DNA of 64,000 nt from Pseudomonas sp. B20(2017) (lineage in GTDB: Bacteria > Pseudomonadota > Gammaproteobacteria > Pseudomonadales > Pseudomonadaceae). Where the stretch lies: assembly GCF_002113125.1 (NCBI RefSeq), contig NZ_NEJP01000001.1:186001-250000 (forward strand), read 5' to 3'. This document shows positions 36,637 to 47,200 of the stretch, in pieces (within the stretch, counting starts at the first letter, position 1; each line of letters begins with the position of its first letter). The position numbers and the translations under genes are program-made. A model generated the notes under the pieces. The model was given only the letters and a program-made list of their open reading frames with translations. It was not told the origin of the DNA and made no database searches.

Positions 36637-37337
36637 TAAATCTGATAAACAATATTATATCTAACAGTGGCTACCAAAGGGTTGACTTCGGCCTTGATGA
36701 ACCGGGCTTTATGATCATGCTTTTCAAAGCCAGCGACGAGAGCAAGCAAGAGTACTTCCTTTCGCTTCAAGCTGAAGAGCAAGAAAACGAAGTGGCCATA
36801 CTGCTTTTGGAAGAAAAAGCCCAAATCATTTTTGAAAAAATTCGAAACTCAGGTAAGACCGAACGTTTCTTTGAAAAAAACTGCACAATGATTGTGTGCC
36901 ATGAAGCGATGAAAATAAAAAAAGAGACAATATTTTCATTGGAGGAAGATCCCTACAACTTCAAAAAGAACGTCCTTACTTATTCCACGGGTGAATTGCT
37001 TGCTTTGCAGACCTATCTTTCAGACAACAAGATTGAAAAAATAACCAACGACGTGATTAATAATATTTTGAATTCTAATGGGGGAAAAAATTTCCTCGAA
37101 TTCAAGCAAAGTACCACAAAGGGATTGTACTCGATAGTTCTCAAGACCACTCTCAAACTACCCTTCCTAATCTACACCCCTCAAGAGCAAAAGCTAAGCA
37201 ATCTTGCATTAGACATTGAAAACAACCTTACAACCAATCTCAACTCAGTCTACAAAAAACTTATTTCCTTAGAAACCGAATGGGATGATGATAATATATT
37301 GGATGAGGTGACTAAAATCTGGAGTGTCGAACCATGA
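36633..37337 (+). CDS. lmuC: LmuC-like middle component of the Lamassu/ABC-3C system
   Basis: A 234-residue soluble, Lys/Glu/Asn-rich protein with no catalytic motif I can identify. Size, middle position and four-base ATGA overlaps with both neighbours match the middle component of ABC-three-component (Lamassu) operons, which bridges effector and ATPase. A low-complexity feel and many AAA/AAT/ATA codons set it apart from the host genes. Identity is inferred mainly from context. Confidence 0.6.
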   Translation: MINLINNIISNSGYQRVDFGLDEPGFMIMLFKASDESKQEYFLSLQAEEQENEVAILLLEEKAQIIFEKIRNSGKTERFFEKNCTMIVCHEAMKIKKETIFSLEEDPYNFKKNVLTYSTGELLALQTYLSDNKIEKITNDVINNILNSNGGKNFLEFKQSTTKGLYSIVLKTTLKLPFLIYTPQEQKLSNLALDIENNLTTNLNSVYKKLISLETEWDDDNILDEVTKIWSVEP

Positions 37338-39706
37338 TATTCTTGACCAAAATTACGTTGGTAAATTTTAAGATTTTCGGCGGCGAACCTTATTCTATTG
37401 GTTTCGAAGGGAGCAAGCTCATTCTGCTAGATGGGCCGAATGGATATGGTAAAACTTCGATATTCGATGCGGTCGAGTTAGCGCTAACGGGAAATATTAG
37501 TAGGCTCATCACCCTAGACAACCGCCAAAACCCTGCGGATATCGTTGTAGCACATAAAAATGCAGCCGCAGTTGAAATATTGCTAGAGTTCAAAGGCGAA
37601 AACTCCAACACAAGAATTTTCCAACGTAAACTCAAAAGCAATATTACCGCCCCCTCGAAGCGGATAGCTAGATTCGCAGAACTGTGGGAGCTGAATGAGA
37701 TCATCGATGGCATTGCCGAGCCAGCAAAGAAAGATGCTCTTGAACATTTTTTTGACAGCAAAGATTTCGCCAGAGACTTTTTGTTGTTCCATTATGTGCA
37801 GCAAGAAGAAACATCAAGATTTCTAAAAACAAATAATGAAACTCAGCGTGCCACTGAGCTTGCGCAGCTTTTTGGGGACACTCGCGAGGCTGACGAAAAT
37901 CTAGAAAAGCTCATCAGCAAACAAAAGAAAATCAACCTCGCTAGAAAGTCCATTACAAATCGAATCTCCGAACTACAGCGTACATATCACCTCGATTCTG
38001 AGTTGGCAATCATGACTGAGCCGACAGAGTCACATCAGTATGCGTTTCCTTGGCTGGCTGAAAACAACACCTCTCCCTATTGGGATTTAGAAACAATATC
38101 CGAACTGACCGAACAAAGGTTGAGTGCATCTCTCGCCGAAATAGACGCCATAAAATGGCTAGTAAACAACCGTGGCTTCTACTTGAGAAATCGCCATTAT
38201 CATGCAGCATTGCACCAACGCAATCTGCTTGAGCTTTATGTAGGCTATGCTAATACACACCTGAACTACCATGGCCATCAAGAATATAGCAAAATCTATC
38301 AGGAGGTTAAAAATTCATATGATCTTCTTCAGCAAGAGGACATTAGCGACATACTTAAAAATTCCCGCTTAGAAAATCTTTATACTGTGCTCAAGCTACC
38401 TGGCAGAGCCGACTTCCGTGCTGCCTTGACATCACTCAACACGTTGATCTTAAAAAATAAGGGCCTTAATTCAGTTTACACAGAAATCCTGAACCACCAC
38501 TCCAAACTATCTCCCATTCTAGAAGTTACTCCTGCCGAAAATTTTTGCTTCTTCTGTGGCCATGACCATCACACTCACGACGCGTTGAAAGCAGCCGTCG
38601 TCAAACATGGCGATTTACTCCGCAGTGAGCTTTCAGACAAAGATAAAGCAATTGTAACTGCTCGAGAGGACTTCTCCAAGCAGCATCTAGTAGATTTGCT
38701 CAACGCATGCGAGGTCTACTTAGATGTGAATGTAGAGCCTGGCCAGACTGACCTGAACAAACTCGCAGAGGCGTTCGCATCTAAAGACCGCTTAGAAAAC
38801 ATTCGACAATGGCTGATCGCCGAGAACATTGAACATAAAGACCTCCTCGCTGAAGAGTTTCCCGTCGCGGCCCGCGACAGATACATCGCCGAAGCGACAG
38901 ATGCATTATGTGAAAGAATTAGAGCGCTTATCGGACCAGCCCCAGATAACTTTTACGAAACTCACACACCTTCAACGCTAGACCGTATTTTCAAAGATTA
39001 CTTTAACAAGACTCCTGAAAGATTAACAGCTTACCCTATAGACCTCCTCATCCAGAAAGAGACATATATAAAAGAGCAATATGGCAACGACATGAGAGCG
39101 CATGCTATTGAGCTGCAAAAGCTCCAAAAAAGCGACTCGCTTTTTGATCGAGCACTCTCCGACATTGGAGACCTCATAACCACTGTCAGATCTCAGATCA
39201 GAAGATACAGAAAAGATCTCATTACAGATATTGAAATCCCCTTCTATATTTACTCGGGAAAAATTCTTCAAAGCCACCAAGCTGGAATCGGTCACGGCAT
39301 CTTCATTAAAGATCCAACCGGAGAGGACGAGTTAAAAAATGTTCGCCTTGTTTCGGACTGGAAGAGCGACCACGACATCCTAAACACAATGAGTTCAGGA
39401 CAAATCTCTGCCGTTGTAATCGCTTTGACGCTAGCATTGCACCGTGTTTACTCCAAAAAATTCGGAACCATCTTAATCGATGACCCAGTCCAGACGATGG
39501 ATGATATCAACATGTCCTCATTGGTAGAACTATTACGCAACGACTTCCAAGACAAGCAAATCGTACTATCCACTCATGAAGATAAAGTTTCAAGATACTT
39601 CACATACAAATACATTAAGCATAGCGAGAGCGTTAAAGTCGTGAACCTAATGCAACGCAGAGAATATGTACCAAGCAATAGATACAAATACAGCACGAAC
39701 TCTTAG
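37334..39706 (+). CDS. lmuB: LmuB-like SMC/Rad50-type ATPase of the Lamassu/ABC-3C system
   Basis: A 790-residue ABC/SMC-like ATPase. Walker A is GPNGYGKTS (34-42). A helical region (about 180-680) is interrupted by FCFFCGHDHHTHD, with Cys405, Cys408 and nearby His, like the Rad50 zinc hook. The signature motif MSSGQ is at about 686-690, Walker B TILIDDP at about 713-718 (Asp-Asp rather than Asp-Glu), the D-loop follows, and switch His748 is in LSTHED. In Lamassu the LmuB dimer is thought to sense DNA ends or structures and release LmuA. ATGA overlap with lmuC. Confidence 0.78.
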   Translation: MIFLTKITLVNFKIFGGEPYSIGFEGSKLILLDGPNGYGKTSIFDAVELALTGNISRLITLDNRQNPADIVVAHKNAAAVEILLEFKGENSNTRIFQRKLKSNITAPSKRIARFAELWELNEIIDGIAEPAKKDALEHFFDSKDFARDFLLFHYVQQEETSRFLKTNNETQRATELAQLFGDTREADENLEKLISKQKKINLARKSITNRISELQRTYHLDSELAIMTEPTESHQYAFPWLAENNTSPYWDLETISELTEQRLSASLAEIDAIKWLVNNRGFYLRNRHYHAALHQRNLLELYVGYANTHLNYHGHQEYSKIYQEVKNSYDLLQQEDISDILKNSRLENLYTVLKLPGRADFRAALTSLNTLILKNKGLNSVYTEILNHHSKLSPILEVTPAENFCFFCGHDHHTHDALKAAVVKHGDLLRSELSDKDKAIVTAREDFSKQHLVDLLNACEVYLDVNVEPGQTDLNKLAEAFASKDRLENIRQWLIAENIEHKDLLAEEFPVAARDRYIAEATDALCERIRALIGPAPDNFYETHTPSTLDRIFKDYFNKTPERLTAYPIDLLIQKETYIKEQYGNDMRAHAIELQKLQKSDSLFDRALSDIGDLITTVRSQIRRYRKDLITDIEIPFYIYSGKILQSHQAGIGHGIFIKDPTGEDELKNVRLVSDWKSDHDILNTMSSGQISAVVIALTLALHRVYSKKFGTILIDDPVQTMDDINMSSLVELLRNDFQDKQIVLSTHEDKVSRYFTYKYIKHSESVKVVNLMQRREYVPSNRYKYSTNS

Positions 39707-40339
39707 TTAAAGGCTGCTCCTCGCCTTTAGATTGCCGATGTCCTATTACCGCTTTTCCTGTGCCCCCTACAACTCTGTATTTATGGAAATCTCACCTTTG
39801 GGGACAAGGCGTCAGGCAAAGCGGTATGTCACCGGAGGGTCGCACCGCTGCGATCTATTGCAGTCAGCAATGCTCGCTTAAAACTCTAGATTACCGGCTT
39901 CAGGAATTCGCCACCGTGCTTGCATGCACCGCGCCATGAAGCTTTCTCATCCAGCTTCTGAATGCTTACGACTTCCAACATTTGCGGGGCTACCGATGAA
40001 TGCTATTCATACCTTAGCGGGAAGCGGCGGTGCTCAGCGCCCCAGCATGCAACTTATGCGTGAGTGCATGGGCTACAATTGCACGTTTTCTCATCGCTAA
40101 TATCTCAGCCTCAGCTACGGCCCCCCCCACATCCATAACTTTGCAGAGAGACGGATTTTGGCATTCTTTCTTAATTAACTTCAGCGGGACTTTCCGCTAC
40201 GCGCGACTATCTCTTGGGTAAATTCAAAGAACTCGCTTAATCATCTCTCACCAGAGCGATTTAGGTGAAACCGACCCAACCTGGTTTAACAAGGAATAGA
40301 TAGAAAAGAGGATTCATTTATTTGCCATTCCCGACCATG
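39707..40339. other. Right flank of the island, no gene recognised
   Basis: About 630 bases. It starts with a seven-base hairpin, TAAAGGC/GCCTTTA (39708-39729), just after lmuB, a possible weak terminator without a T-run. Possible frames such as 40030-40221 lack coding character. No integrase, transposase or repeat matching the left flank was seen. Confidence 0.5.
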
Positions 40340-40385
40340 AAAGCCCACGCATCCTTGAACCGAAAGTGTGGGCTTTGTCTTTTTC
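40340..40385 (+). terminator. Rho-independent terminator at the island/host boundary
   Basis: AAAGCCCAC (40340-40348) and GTGGGCTTT (40368-40376) form a nine-base stem with a 19-base loop, followed by GTCTTTTTC. It reads on the plus strand and insulates the DUF6124 leader from transcription out of the island. Confidence 0.75.
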
Positions 40386-40518
40386 GCGCCTTCGGAAACC
40401 ATTGTTGAATAGTGTTTAAGCTTATGTCCGCAAAGCCACGCAACCTTGCGCCTTTGCCTACGCATCCGCCAGAATCCGCCGGCTTGTGCGCCTTGGGGGC
40501 GGGTTCTATTGTTTGGCG

Positions 40519-40726
40519 GTCGCTGAAAAGCAGCGATCGGGTTTAGCGATCCGGCTCCCTACAGACGCAACAACGCCCAATACCAATTGCAGTCTTTTCT
40601 CTGCGCTTGGCGTAATGGTGGCTGTGCGTGGGAGACCTTCGGGTCTACCCGGGGTTTCTGTGACCCGGATCGCTAACCTGCGTACAGCCGCCACCTTTAC
40701 TTGTTTAGCGATGAGTCGTGGCGGCT
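40519..40726 (+). ncRNA. Structured leader RNA upstream of the DUF6124 gene, candidate riboregulator
   Basis: Elements seen: hairpin GGTCGCTG/CAGCGATC (40519-40537); a 12-base helix between TTAGCGATCCGG (40543-40554) and CCGGATCGCTAA (40665-40676) enclosing about 110 bases; inside it a UUCG-capped hairpin GGGAGACC-TTCG-GGTCTACCC (40630-40650); and a start-proximal nine-base hairpin AGCCGCCAC/GTGGCGGCT (40686-40726). TTTAGCGAT occurs a second time (40704-40712) in the last loop, so ATCGCTAA (40669-40676) can pair with either copy. This suggests a switchable 5' UTR; function is inferred. Confidence 0.55.
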
Positions 40727-40749
40727 CAGTCCAATCACGGAGATTCGCC

Positions 40750-41127
40750 ATGATCAAACCCACGCCAAACCCGCCGGAAGCCGATACGACTTCCCCCTAC
40801 GAAACCCTCGATTCCAAGAAATTCCACGAGGCCGCCGAGCGCGCCCTCGATCATTACCTCAATCCGCTGCTCCCCCGAAAACCGCTGCTCAAACCCAATA
40901 CCCGCTACCGCATTGCTCCCGGCATCGACAGCGAAGAACTGCTGGCCGACGCCTGCGAAACACTGACTTCGGCCAAGGTCATGGCCAATGACTTCGCCGG
41001 GCTGGTGGACGGTTCGCATCGGCATGTGCTGCTGGGAATTGCGCAGCTGATCATGCTGGGTGAGCTGGCGGTGAATCGGGTGCTGGATAATCTGGAGGTG
41101 AAGGCTGAGGCGCCCGCTGTAGCCTGA
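40750..41127 (+). CDS. DUF6124 family protein
   Basis: A 125-residue protein starting MIKPTPNPPEADTTSPYETL, with helical segments AAERALDHYL and SEELLADACETLTSAKVMAN. I recall it as the Pseudomonas-specific DUF6124 family; its function is unknown. CGGAGATTCGCC precedes the ATG. The open frame continues upstream to 40486 through the structured leader, but the family start is at 40750. It may be controlled by the leader. Confidence 0.8.
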   Translation: MIKPTPNPPEADTTSPYETLDSKKFHEAAERALDHYLNPLLPRKPLLKPNTRYRIAPGIDSEELLADACETLTSAKVMANDFAGLVDGSHRHVLLGIAQLIMLGELAVNRVLDNLEVKAEAPAVA

Positions 41128-41220
41128 TCATTTCCATGCTCCCGCGTTCTGTGTTCGGCTCGGGATTTTGGGACGCGGAGCGTCCCGGGCTGCATTCCCA
41201 CGCAGAGCGTGGGAACGATC
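41128..41220. repeat. Second repeat family: TTCCCACGCAGAGCGTGGGAA-type element
   Basis: Contains hairpins GGGACGC/GCGTCCC (41170-41186) and TTCCCACGC/GCGTGGGAA (41195-41215), ending GGGAACGATC. The same element, in a fuller form, occurs at 51866-51980 and 57249-57360. It differs from the REP pairs. Confidence 0.8.
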
Positions 41221-41229
41221 AACGCGCAA

Positions 41230-41267
41230 AAAACCCGCCGTCCCGATTACTCGGGGCGGCGGGTTTT
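41230..41267 (-). terminator. Rho-independent terminator of the large adhesin gene
   Basis: A 17-base stem with one wobble (AAAACCCGCCGTCCCGA against TCGGGGCGGCGGGTTTT) and a four-base loop; a T-run follows on the minus strand. It lies 18 bases past the adhesin stop. Confidence 0.9.
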
Positions 41268-41284
41268 GTCGTTTCAGCCCCGGC

Positions 41285-44200
41285 TCACACCGTGTCCACC
41301 TTCAACGAATGATCATTCAACATGCCGTTGATGATGGTCGCCGTGTCGTGCCCGCTGGCGATCAACCCGCCCGCCCCCGGTGTTACACCGTAGTGGCTGG
41401 CGAGGTTGACGCCGGCCAGGTCGATGGTCTGGTTCGGCGTGGCGCCGGCCATTGCGCTGACGTCGATGCTGGTCATGACCGAGGCGCCGCTGCCGGTGAC
41501 GGTGAAGTGCAGGTAGTCATCCAGTGATGCCGACGTGCCGTTTTCACCTTGCAGCAGTTGCGACAGGTCGAGCTTGTCGGTGCCGGGGGTGAAGTCGGTG
41601 ACGAGGTCGTGACCGCTGTTGCCCTTGAACCACTGGAAGGTGTCGGCGCCCGGCCCGCCGGTGAGGGTGTTGTTGCCCATCCCGCCGATCAGCAGGTCAT
41701 CGCCCCCGCCGCCGTTGAGAATGTCGTTGCCCAGACCACCGTTGATCACGTTGTTATTGTTGTCGCCGGTGAGGGTGTCGTTGAAGTTTGAGCCGACAAG
41801 GTTTTCGATGCCGGTCAGGGTGTCTGTGCCGGCGCCAATGGTGTTTTGCGCACCGAGCAGGCCAAGGTTGACCGTCACCCCGGCGGTCGCGTGGGCGTAG
41901 CTGGCGGTGTCGATGCCAGTGCCACCGTCGAGCAGGTCGTTGCCCGGGCCGCTGTAGAGCAAGTCGTTGCCGGCGCCGCCGTGCAGTTCGTTGTTGCCGG
42001 AACCTGCGGTGAGCACATCGTTACCGTCGCCGGCGTTGATGATGTTGTCGCCGGTGCCGGCCACCAGCACGTCATCGCCCGAGGTGCCGGTCAGGGTGTG
42101 GCCGTCCTGATAGCTGATGGTCACGTTCGCCGTGTCGCTGCCGCCGTGGTTGTCGTTGGCGGTGTAGGTGCCGTGGTAGTCCGGAGTGATGTCGTGGGCC
42201 CCGGCGTAGTTGAGGGTCATGGTCAACTGGTAGTTTTCCGCCGCGTTGACGTTGTTGCCCGTGGTGTTGCTGATGTTGGTGATGTGGATCTGGTAGACGC
42301 CGTCGGACGTCGCGGTCAGGGTCTGACCGTCCGCGAGGGCGATCCAGGCGCCGCCGTTGATCGAGTACTCCATGGTGATGTGACCGGCCGCCAGGTTGTG
42401 GTCCAGGTTGAGGGTTTCGCCCTGGCGCAGGTTGACGGTGATGCGGTCTTCATCGTTGGCGTTGGTGTTGGTCACCGCGCCGAGGTAGCCGCTGACCACC
42501 AGCACGGCGGTCATGGTCGCGGCGTTGGCGCTGAACGAATTGCGCACGTTGGCCAGGTTCTGGTTGGCGGCGGTGTTGGCGTTGGTGCCGGTGAAGCTGA
42601 TCGCGCCGGTGCCGGTGAAGTCCGCCGATTTTGAGATCCAGCCAGTATTGAACGAGGTTGGCGTGGCGTTGAGGGTGTCGCCGTTCGGGTCGGTGTCGTT
42701 GGCCAGCAACAGTTCGCCCGGCACCACGATGTTGCCCGACAGCACGTTGGTGATGATGTGGTCGTCCACCGCCACCGGAGGCGCGTTGGGGATCACTTTC
42801 ACGGTCAGGGTCGAGCTGGCGAGGTCGCCGTCGTTGTCGCTGAGGGTGAAGCCGATGTTTTCGGTGATCACCACGGTGGTGGTTTTCTGCGAGGTGTAGC
42901 TGTAGTCGCCGGTGTCGAGGTTGACCACCAGCGTGCCGCTGTTGTTGGTGGCGATGCTCAGGGTGTTGTTCACCGTGTTGAAGGTGCCGTGGTTGGCGCC
43001 GCCGCTGGCGACCAGTGAACCCTGACCGCCGTTGGCTTTCGGGTCATAGGTGTAGGTGGTGCCGTCGACCACGATGGATTTGATGAAGCCGCCATCGGCG
43101 CCGAACGTGCCGCCCTCACCCAGCAGCGAACCGGTGACCGGCGCGCCCTCAACAGTGCCGGAGAGCACCGAGTTGAGCTGGTTGAGGTCGGTGACCACCA
43201 CTGCGTTGGTGTTGGTGTGAGTGATGCCGTCGTACGCCAGCGGATCGAGGTTGGCGTTGCTCACGCCGCTGCCCAGACCGATCGCGTAGTTCTTGATGTT
43301 GTTGGCATCGAGGAAGTTTTTCAGGGCGGCTTCGTCAGCCGCGTTGATATCACCCTCGTTGGGTTTGCCGTCGGAGAAGAAGTAGCCGACGTTCTGCGCC
43401 CCGGTGAGTTTGCCCGAGGTGTTGAACGCAGTCTGCATGGTCGCCACGGCCGCATCGTAGTTGGTGCCGCCGCCCGCACTCAGGCCGGCCAGAAGGGTCT
43501 TGGCCGCGGCGACATCGACCCACACCGAAGTGCGATCAGTGGCGTTGCTGCTGAAGGTGACGAGCTGCACTTTCACATCACCCAGATCGTCGTACTTGTC
43601 GAGCAAGGCGCTGATCGCCTGCTTGGCCAGTTCCAGCCGCGACAGACCCGGAACGCCGGAGGCGTCGGCCATGCTGCCGGAGATGTCGAGGACGATAAGG
43701 ATGTTGGAGTCGATCTCCACCGCCGCCACCGAACGATCCGACGCTACTGCTTTGGGCACGTCGTCGACGATGTTGACCACGATGCTGCTGGTGGTGCTGT
43801 TGCCCAGCGCATCGGTGGCTTTGTAGGTGAAACTTTCGCTCAGGGTGTTCGGCCCGTCGTTAGCGTTCGGCGTGGTTTTCGGCGCCGAGGTCAGGGTATA
43901 GGTGTACGTGCCGTCGGCGTTGAGCTGGATCTGCCCGTAAGTCCCAGTGGCGCTGCCGACCAGGGTGTAGGTGATCGCCCCGCTGCCGCCGCTGACCGAA
44001 CCGACCAGCGTGCCACTGGCAGTTTCGCCGGTATTGGAAGGATCGCTGCCGGTGACCGTGCCGGGGGCCAGGTCTTGTCCGTCCTTGGTCAGATCGAGGG
44101 CTTTTTCGTAGACGGTCACGTCCTGATCGGTCGAGGCCACGAGTTTGCTGTCGGCGACGTTGACGGTGATGGTGGTGGTGCTTTCGTCGCCGTCACTGTC

Positions 44201-47200
44201 GCGAATGGTGTAGGTGAAGGTGTCGGTAGCGCCCGGCGGGCTCACCGAGTTCGGGTTGCTGTGATAGACCGCGTTGCCGGCCGCATCGAGGGTCAGGTAA
44301 CCGTAGTTGCCGTTGATGTTGCTGTTGAGGCCGCCGATGGCCGAAGTCGCGGTGTTGCCGCCGGCGCGCACGCCGACCACGATCGCCGCGCCATCTGCAC
44401 CGCTGATGTCGTTGCCCAGCACGCTGATGTTGACCGTGCCGCCCTCCGCCACCGAGCCGGTGTCGGCCTTGGCGGTCGGCAGGTCGTCGATGATGTTGAC
44501 GTTGATCTGCCCGGTCGCAGTGCTGCCGTCGGTGTCGGTCGCCACCACGTTGAAGTTCTCGGTGATGCTGTTGGCGCCGTTGGCGTTCGGGTGGGTTTCG
44601 TTATCCACCAGGGTGTAGCTGTAACTCACCACGCCGGTAGCCGGGTTGTAACCGGTGATGGTCAGCGTGCTGCCCAGCGGAGTGACGGTCGATTGCGGGA
44701 AGCCGGCTGCCACGCCGTTGGTCATCACGGCGATGCCACCCACGGTCAGGGTTTGCAGACCGTCGAGGGCGGTGACGGTGAAGGTGCCGCTCTGGGTCAG
44801 CGCCGGGATGTTGGGGCTGGTGCCGTCGCTGAGGTTTTTCTCGTAGACGGTCAGCTCGCCGCCATTCACGTCGAGGCCGTTGAGGACCACCGGATCGTCG
44901 TTGTTGTGGATGTTCAGCACCAGATTCGCAGTGCTGGTATCGCCGTCAGCATCGGTCAGGGTGTAGGTGAAGGTCTCGGTGCCATTGCCACCGCCGTGCA
45001 GGTTTTTGAAGTCCCCATCATTGGTGTTCAGCGTGTAGGTGTACGTGCCGTTGGCGTTCAGCACCAGAGTCCCGTACGTGCCGGTGAAGGTGCCAGGGGT
45101 AATGGGGCCGGCATTCGGACCGGTCGCCACCACGTCGGCACCTAGCACGTCGTTGGTCAGCACGTTGCCGTTGAGGGTCAACTGGGTTTCCGACGCGGTG
45201 CTGGCGTTGCTGTCGTTGATCGCCTTCGGCACGTCATCGACGATGTTGACCACGATGGTGCTGGTGACGATGTTGCCCAGCGAATCGGTGGCCTGGTAGG
45301 TGAAGGTTTCGGTCAGGGTGTTGGCGCCGTCATCGGCGTGCGGGGTGGTGCTGGCCGGTGAGGTCAGGGTGTAGGTGTACGTGCCGTCGGGGTTGAGCAC
45401 GATCTGCCCGTAGTTGCCGGTGGCGCTGCCGACCAGCGCATAGCTGATCGCACCGACCGCGCCGGTGACCGAACCGACCAGCGTGCCGGACGCTGTTTCC
45501 CCGGTGCTGGTCGGATCGCTGCCGGTTACCGAGCCGGCGGCCAGATCCTGGCCGTCCTTGGTCAGATCGAGGGCTTTTTCGTAGACGGTGACGTCGGTGT
45601 CGCTGACCGCTTTGAGGCAGCTGTTGTAGACGTCGATGGTGATAGTGGTGGTGCTTTCATCACCGTCGGAATCGCGCACGGTGTACACGAACACGTCCAC
45701 CGCACCCGGGCCGCTCACGGCATTCGGGTTGCTGTGATAGACCGCGTTGCCGTTGGCGTCGAGGGTCAGGTAGCCGTAGGTGCCGTTGATGTTGCTGTTG
45801 AGGCCGCCGATGGCCGAGGTCGAGGTGTCGGAGCCGGCGCGCACGCCCACTACCGCGCCACTGGCTGCCGGGCCGTCGGCGCCGCCGATATCGTTGTCCA
45901 GCACGTTGCCGCTGACGGTGCCGCCCTCTTGCACCGACGTTGCATCGGGTTTGGCGGTTGGCAGGTCGTCGATGATGTTGACGTTGATCTGCCCGGTGGC
46001 GGTGCTGCCATCGGTGTCCGTCGCCACCACGTTGAAGTTCTCGGTGATGCTGTTGGCGCCGTTGGCGGTCGGATGGGTTTCGTTGTCGACCAGGGTGTAG
46101 CTGTAGCTGACCACGCCAGTGGCCGGATCGTAACCGGTGATGGTCAGCGTGCTGCCCAGCGGCGTGACCGTAGATTGCGGGAAGCCTGCCGCGACGCCGT
46201 TAGTAATCACGGCAATGCCGCCCACGGTCAGGGTTTGCAGACCGTCGAGCGCGGTGACGGTGAAGGTGCCGCTCTGGGTCAGTGCCGGGGTGTTGGGGCT
46301 GGTGCCGTCGCTGAGGTTTTTCTCGTAGACGGTGAGTTCGCCACCGTTGACGTCGAGGCCGTTGAGATACACCTGATCGTCGTTGTTGTGGATGTTCAGC
46401 ACCAGGTTCGCGGTGCTGGTATCGCCGTCGGCATCGGTGATGGTGTAGGTGAAGGTTTCGGTGCCGTTGCCGCCGCCGTGCAGCGCTTTGAAATCGGCGT
46501 CGCTGGTGTTGAGGGTGTAGGTGTACGTGCCGTTGGCGTTCAGCACCAGGGTGCCGTAAGTCCCGGTGAAAGTGCCGGCGGTGATCGGGCCGGCATTCGG
46601 GCCGGTCGGCACGCGGTCGGCGCCCTGCACGTCGTTGGTCAGGACGTTACCGCTCAACGTGAGGTTGGTTTCCGAAGCGGTGCCCGCGTTGCTGTCGTCC
46701 ACACCTTTCGGCAGGTCGTCGACGATGTTCACGTCCAGCGTGGCGTTGGCGGTGGTGCCGTTGTCATCGACCACGGTCACGGCGAATTGCTCGTTGAGCA
46801 CGTTGGCGCCGTTGGCAGTCGGGTGCGCTTCGTTATCGACGAGGGTGTAGCTGTAGCTGACGACGCCGGTCGCAGCGTTGAACCCGGTGATGGTCAGCGT
46901 GCTGCCCAACGGAGTTACGGTTGATTGCGGGAAGCCTGCTGCCACGCCGTTGGTGACCACGGCGATGCCGCCGATGGTCAGGGTGGTGACGCCGTCCAGC
47001 GCGGTGATGGTGAAGGTGCCGCTTTGGGTCAAGGCTGGAGCATCGGGGCTGCTGCCGTCGCCGAGGTTTTTCTCGTAGACGGTGAGTTCGCCACCCTCGA
47101 CGTTCAACCCGTTGATGACCACCGGATCGTCGTTGTTGTGGATGTTCAGCACCAGGTTGGCGGTGCTGGTGTCGCCGTCGGCATCGGTGATGGTGTAGGT

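Noticed and set aside
40030..40221. 63-codon frame right of the defence operon
   Set aside because: No ribosome-binding site and no protein-like composition; likely chance.
34343..40340. Integrase, transposase or att repeats for the island
   Set aside because: Looked for in both flanks on both strands; none found by eye, so the island is not called a mobile element.
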